A stretch of DNA of 64,000 bases from an uncultured Paracoccaceae bacterium. GTDB lineage: Bacteria > Pseudomonadota > Alphaproteobacteria > Rhodobacterales > Rhodobacteraceae. Made by a program: the position numbers and the translations under genes. Shown here one piece after another: positions 62,930 through 64,000 of the stretch (positions within the stretch are counted from its first letter, which is position 1; every line of letters starts with the position of its first letter). Location: assembly GCA_947488605.1 (NCBI GenBank), contig CANKZJ010000004.1, positions 186,001 to 250,000 of the forward strand. The letters are read 5' to 3'. The notes under the pieces were generated by a model, which was given only the letters and a program-made list of their open reading frames with translations, searched no databases and had not been told where the DNA came from.

Positions 62930-62944
62930 AATTTGAACTGATCG

Positions 62945-63566
62945 CTAATCTGAAGGAATCGCGCGGTATCCCTTCACGATCATTGCGATACCAACACCCA
63001 AGAGGCCAAGACCGCTCAGGAAGTCGACGTTTAACCACCGCGATGCGGCGCGTTTTACAGCTGCGCGTGTCAAAAGCGCGTATGCGAGGATCGAAACTGC
63101 GTCCAGAATGATAAATGCCGCCCCATAGACAACCCCTTGCAATAGAACGTTATGCTGGGCGGAGATGAAGGCGGGAAACAACGCCACGAAGAAGACAATC
63201 GCTTTTGGGTTGGTGACACAGGCAAAGAAACCGGCCCAGAATGTACCCGCATCGGATTTGAGTGGGGCAGGCCCTTTGGGGTGCGCTACATGTTTGAAGC
63301 TTTGCCATGCCATGAACAGGATGAAGCAACCGCCAGCTATCTGAAGGATTGGCAGGATCTGTTCAGACAAAGCGATCAAGATGGTCAATCCGCCGACGGC
63401 TACGGCCACATGGACCATCGTTCCCAGTGCATCACCCGCAACAGCAATATAGGCAGCGCGGACCGGAGCGGAGAGCCTGCGCGGTCGCAAACGCAACAGA
63501 CGGTCCGGGGACCGCGACGAACATCAGCGTCGTCGTCAGAAAAGCAAGGAATAGGACAGGGTCCAT
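62945..63566 (-). pseudogene. LysE family translocator, interrupted by a frameshift
   Basis: The N-terminal part, from ATG 63566, reads MDPVLFLAFLTTTLMFVAVPGPSVAFATAQALRSGPR and then leaves frame to stop shortly after; the other frame resumes at AAYIAVAGDALGTMVHVAVAVGGL and continues to 62945 as a normal LysE protein (six membrane segments, AGGCFILFMAWQSF, GFFACVTNPKAIVFFVALFP). The switch lies within GTCCGCGCTGCC near 63452-63462, consistent with loss of one base (or two of a CG repeat). Joined, the product would be about 207 residues, the family's usual length. A sequencing slip, recent decay or slippage are the options. Confidence 0.82.
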
Positions 63567-63697
63567 ATCGGGTTCCCACCTTTGAAAGAAAGCGCGAGAG
63601 CGCGCATTATTAGGGATATTCATACGATATCTGGTCTGATGGTGTCTTTCAAACGAGATAGGTTTGGTCTGCTTTGGCCACCATCAAAAACCAACGA

Positions 63698-63730
63698 AAA
63701 AGGGCGGCTCCGAATGGAACCGCCCCTCTG
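63698..63730 (-). terminator. Intrinsic terminator after groEL
   Basis: GGGCGGCTCC and GGAACCGCCC pair with one internal mismatch around a short loop; on the minus strand an A-rich left flank gives a U-run. It lies about 43 bases after the groEL stop. Confidence 0.75.
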
Positions 63731-63772
63731 TTATCTTCGGCAAATGCGTTCGGGCAAAGCCCAAGTCGCATT

Positions 63773-64000
63773 TTACATCATGCCGCCCATGCCGCCCATG
63801 TCAGGCATGCCGCCACCGGCGGCGCCGTCTTTGGATGGCTTGTCTGCAACCATAGCTTCGGTTGTGATCAGAAGGCCTGCAACGGATGCTGCATCTTGCA
63901 ATGCTGTACGTACAACTTTGGCTGGATCGATGACGCCAAACTTGAACATGTCGCCATATTCTTCTGTTTGTGCGTTGAAGCCGAATGCCTTGTCGTCGCT
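63773..64000 (-). CDS. groEL: Chaperonin GroEL, C-terminal fragment (cut by window edge)
   Basis: Only the last 75 codons are present; the rest lies beyond base 64000. The visible sequence includes [50 protein letters not shown], which is the end of the equatorial domain, and the hallmark flexible tail of Gly-Gly-Met repeats ending GGMGGMM. GroEL folds proteins in the cytosol with GroES. The terminator at 63698-63730 follows. Which of several alphaproteobacterial groEL copies this is cannot be told. Confidence 0.97.
   Translation of the reverse strand, partial: SDDKAFGFNAQTEEYGDMFKFGVIDPAKVVRTALQDAASVAGLLITTEAMVADKPSKDGAAGGGMPDMGGMGGMM

Noticed and set aside
62761..62944. tRNA or other stable RNA in the EamA upstream region
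   Set aside because: No cloverleaf could be drawn; the region is better explained by the small ORF and a hairpin.

Overview
The window looks like a chromosomal segment of an alphaproteobacterium of the Rhodobacteraceae (Roseobacter group). Nothing here is a phylogenetic marker analysis; the inference rests on gene content and order: an FnrL regulator close to ccoNOQP with FNR boxes between a universal stress gene and ccoN, the short-form HisG with HisZ in an overlapping hisS-hisZ-hisG run, hsp20 next to a DUF1150 gene, Lrp divergent from trxB, a fused sulfate adenylyltransferase/APS kinase, a B12-dependent ribonucleotide reductase, and two TRAP and BMP type uptake systems. No rRNA, tRNA, CRISPR array, insertion sequence or phage gene was seen. 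Both ends cut genes: nadE at the left (5' end missing) and groEL at the right (only the C-terminal 75 codons present).

Layout. 1-5 kb: nadE, a DUF1801 gene, gltX and a MATE exporter. 4.9-9.3 kb: a YbbA/YbbP-type ABC transporter with a gamma-glutamylcyclotransferase-like gene, divergent from a tesA-type esterase. 9.4-11 kb: dodecin, two tandem cold-shock genes whose leaders share a structured element, and a small secreted LysM-like protein. 11-15 kb: ettA, a VOC protein, an MBL-fold hydrolase and a secreted protein with two PilJ-like modules. 15.3-24.8 kb: one long minus-strand run, xdhA-xdhB-xdhC-ABC ATPase-permease-small membrane protein-permease-BMP binding protein, best read as purine import coupled to purine oxidation. 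25-35.4 kb: dnaE, slyX, hisS-hisZ-hisG, a cysteine-cluster protein, an acyl-CoA ligase and a DUF1489 gene.

35.4-41.4 kb is a cobalamin unit: nrdJ (class II reductase, with two NrdR boxes in front) converges on a cobalamin-riboswitch-controlled operon for a BtuFCD-type importer plus a DUF1636 protein. 41.5-47.8 kb: a small membrane protein, a GMC oxidoreductase and, divergent from it, a TRAP transporter operon with an IclR regulator. 47.9-54.6 kb: fnrL, a second MATE exporter, a universal stress protein and ccoNOQP (cbb3 oxidase) with two FNR boxes. 54.9-64 kb: lrp, trxB, sat-cysC, DUF1150-hsp20 behind a sigma-32 promoter, a DUF465 gene, purE-purK, a lipase-like hydrolase, an EamA exporter preceded by a 28-codon small ORF, a frameshifted lysE and the end of groEL.

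Most of the window is ordinary housekeeping and transport. The items that best repay a second look are regulatory: the covarying hairpin in the two csp leaders, the NrdR-box pair, the FNR-box pair, the IclR-type palindrome, the small ORF in front of the EamA gene, the missing conventional start codon of tesA and two related small membrane proteins of unknown function.
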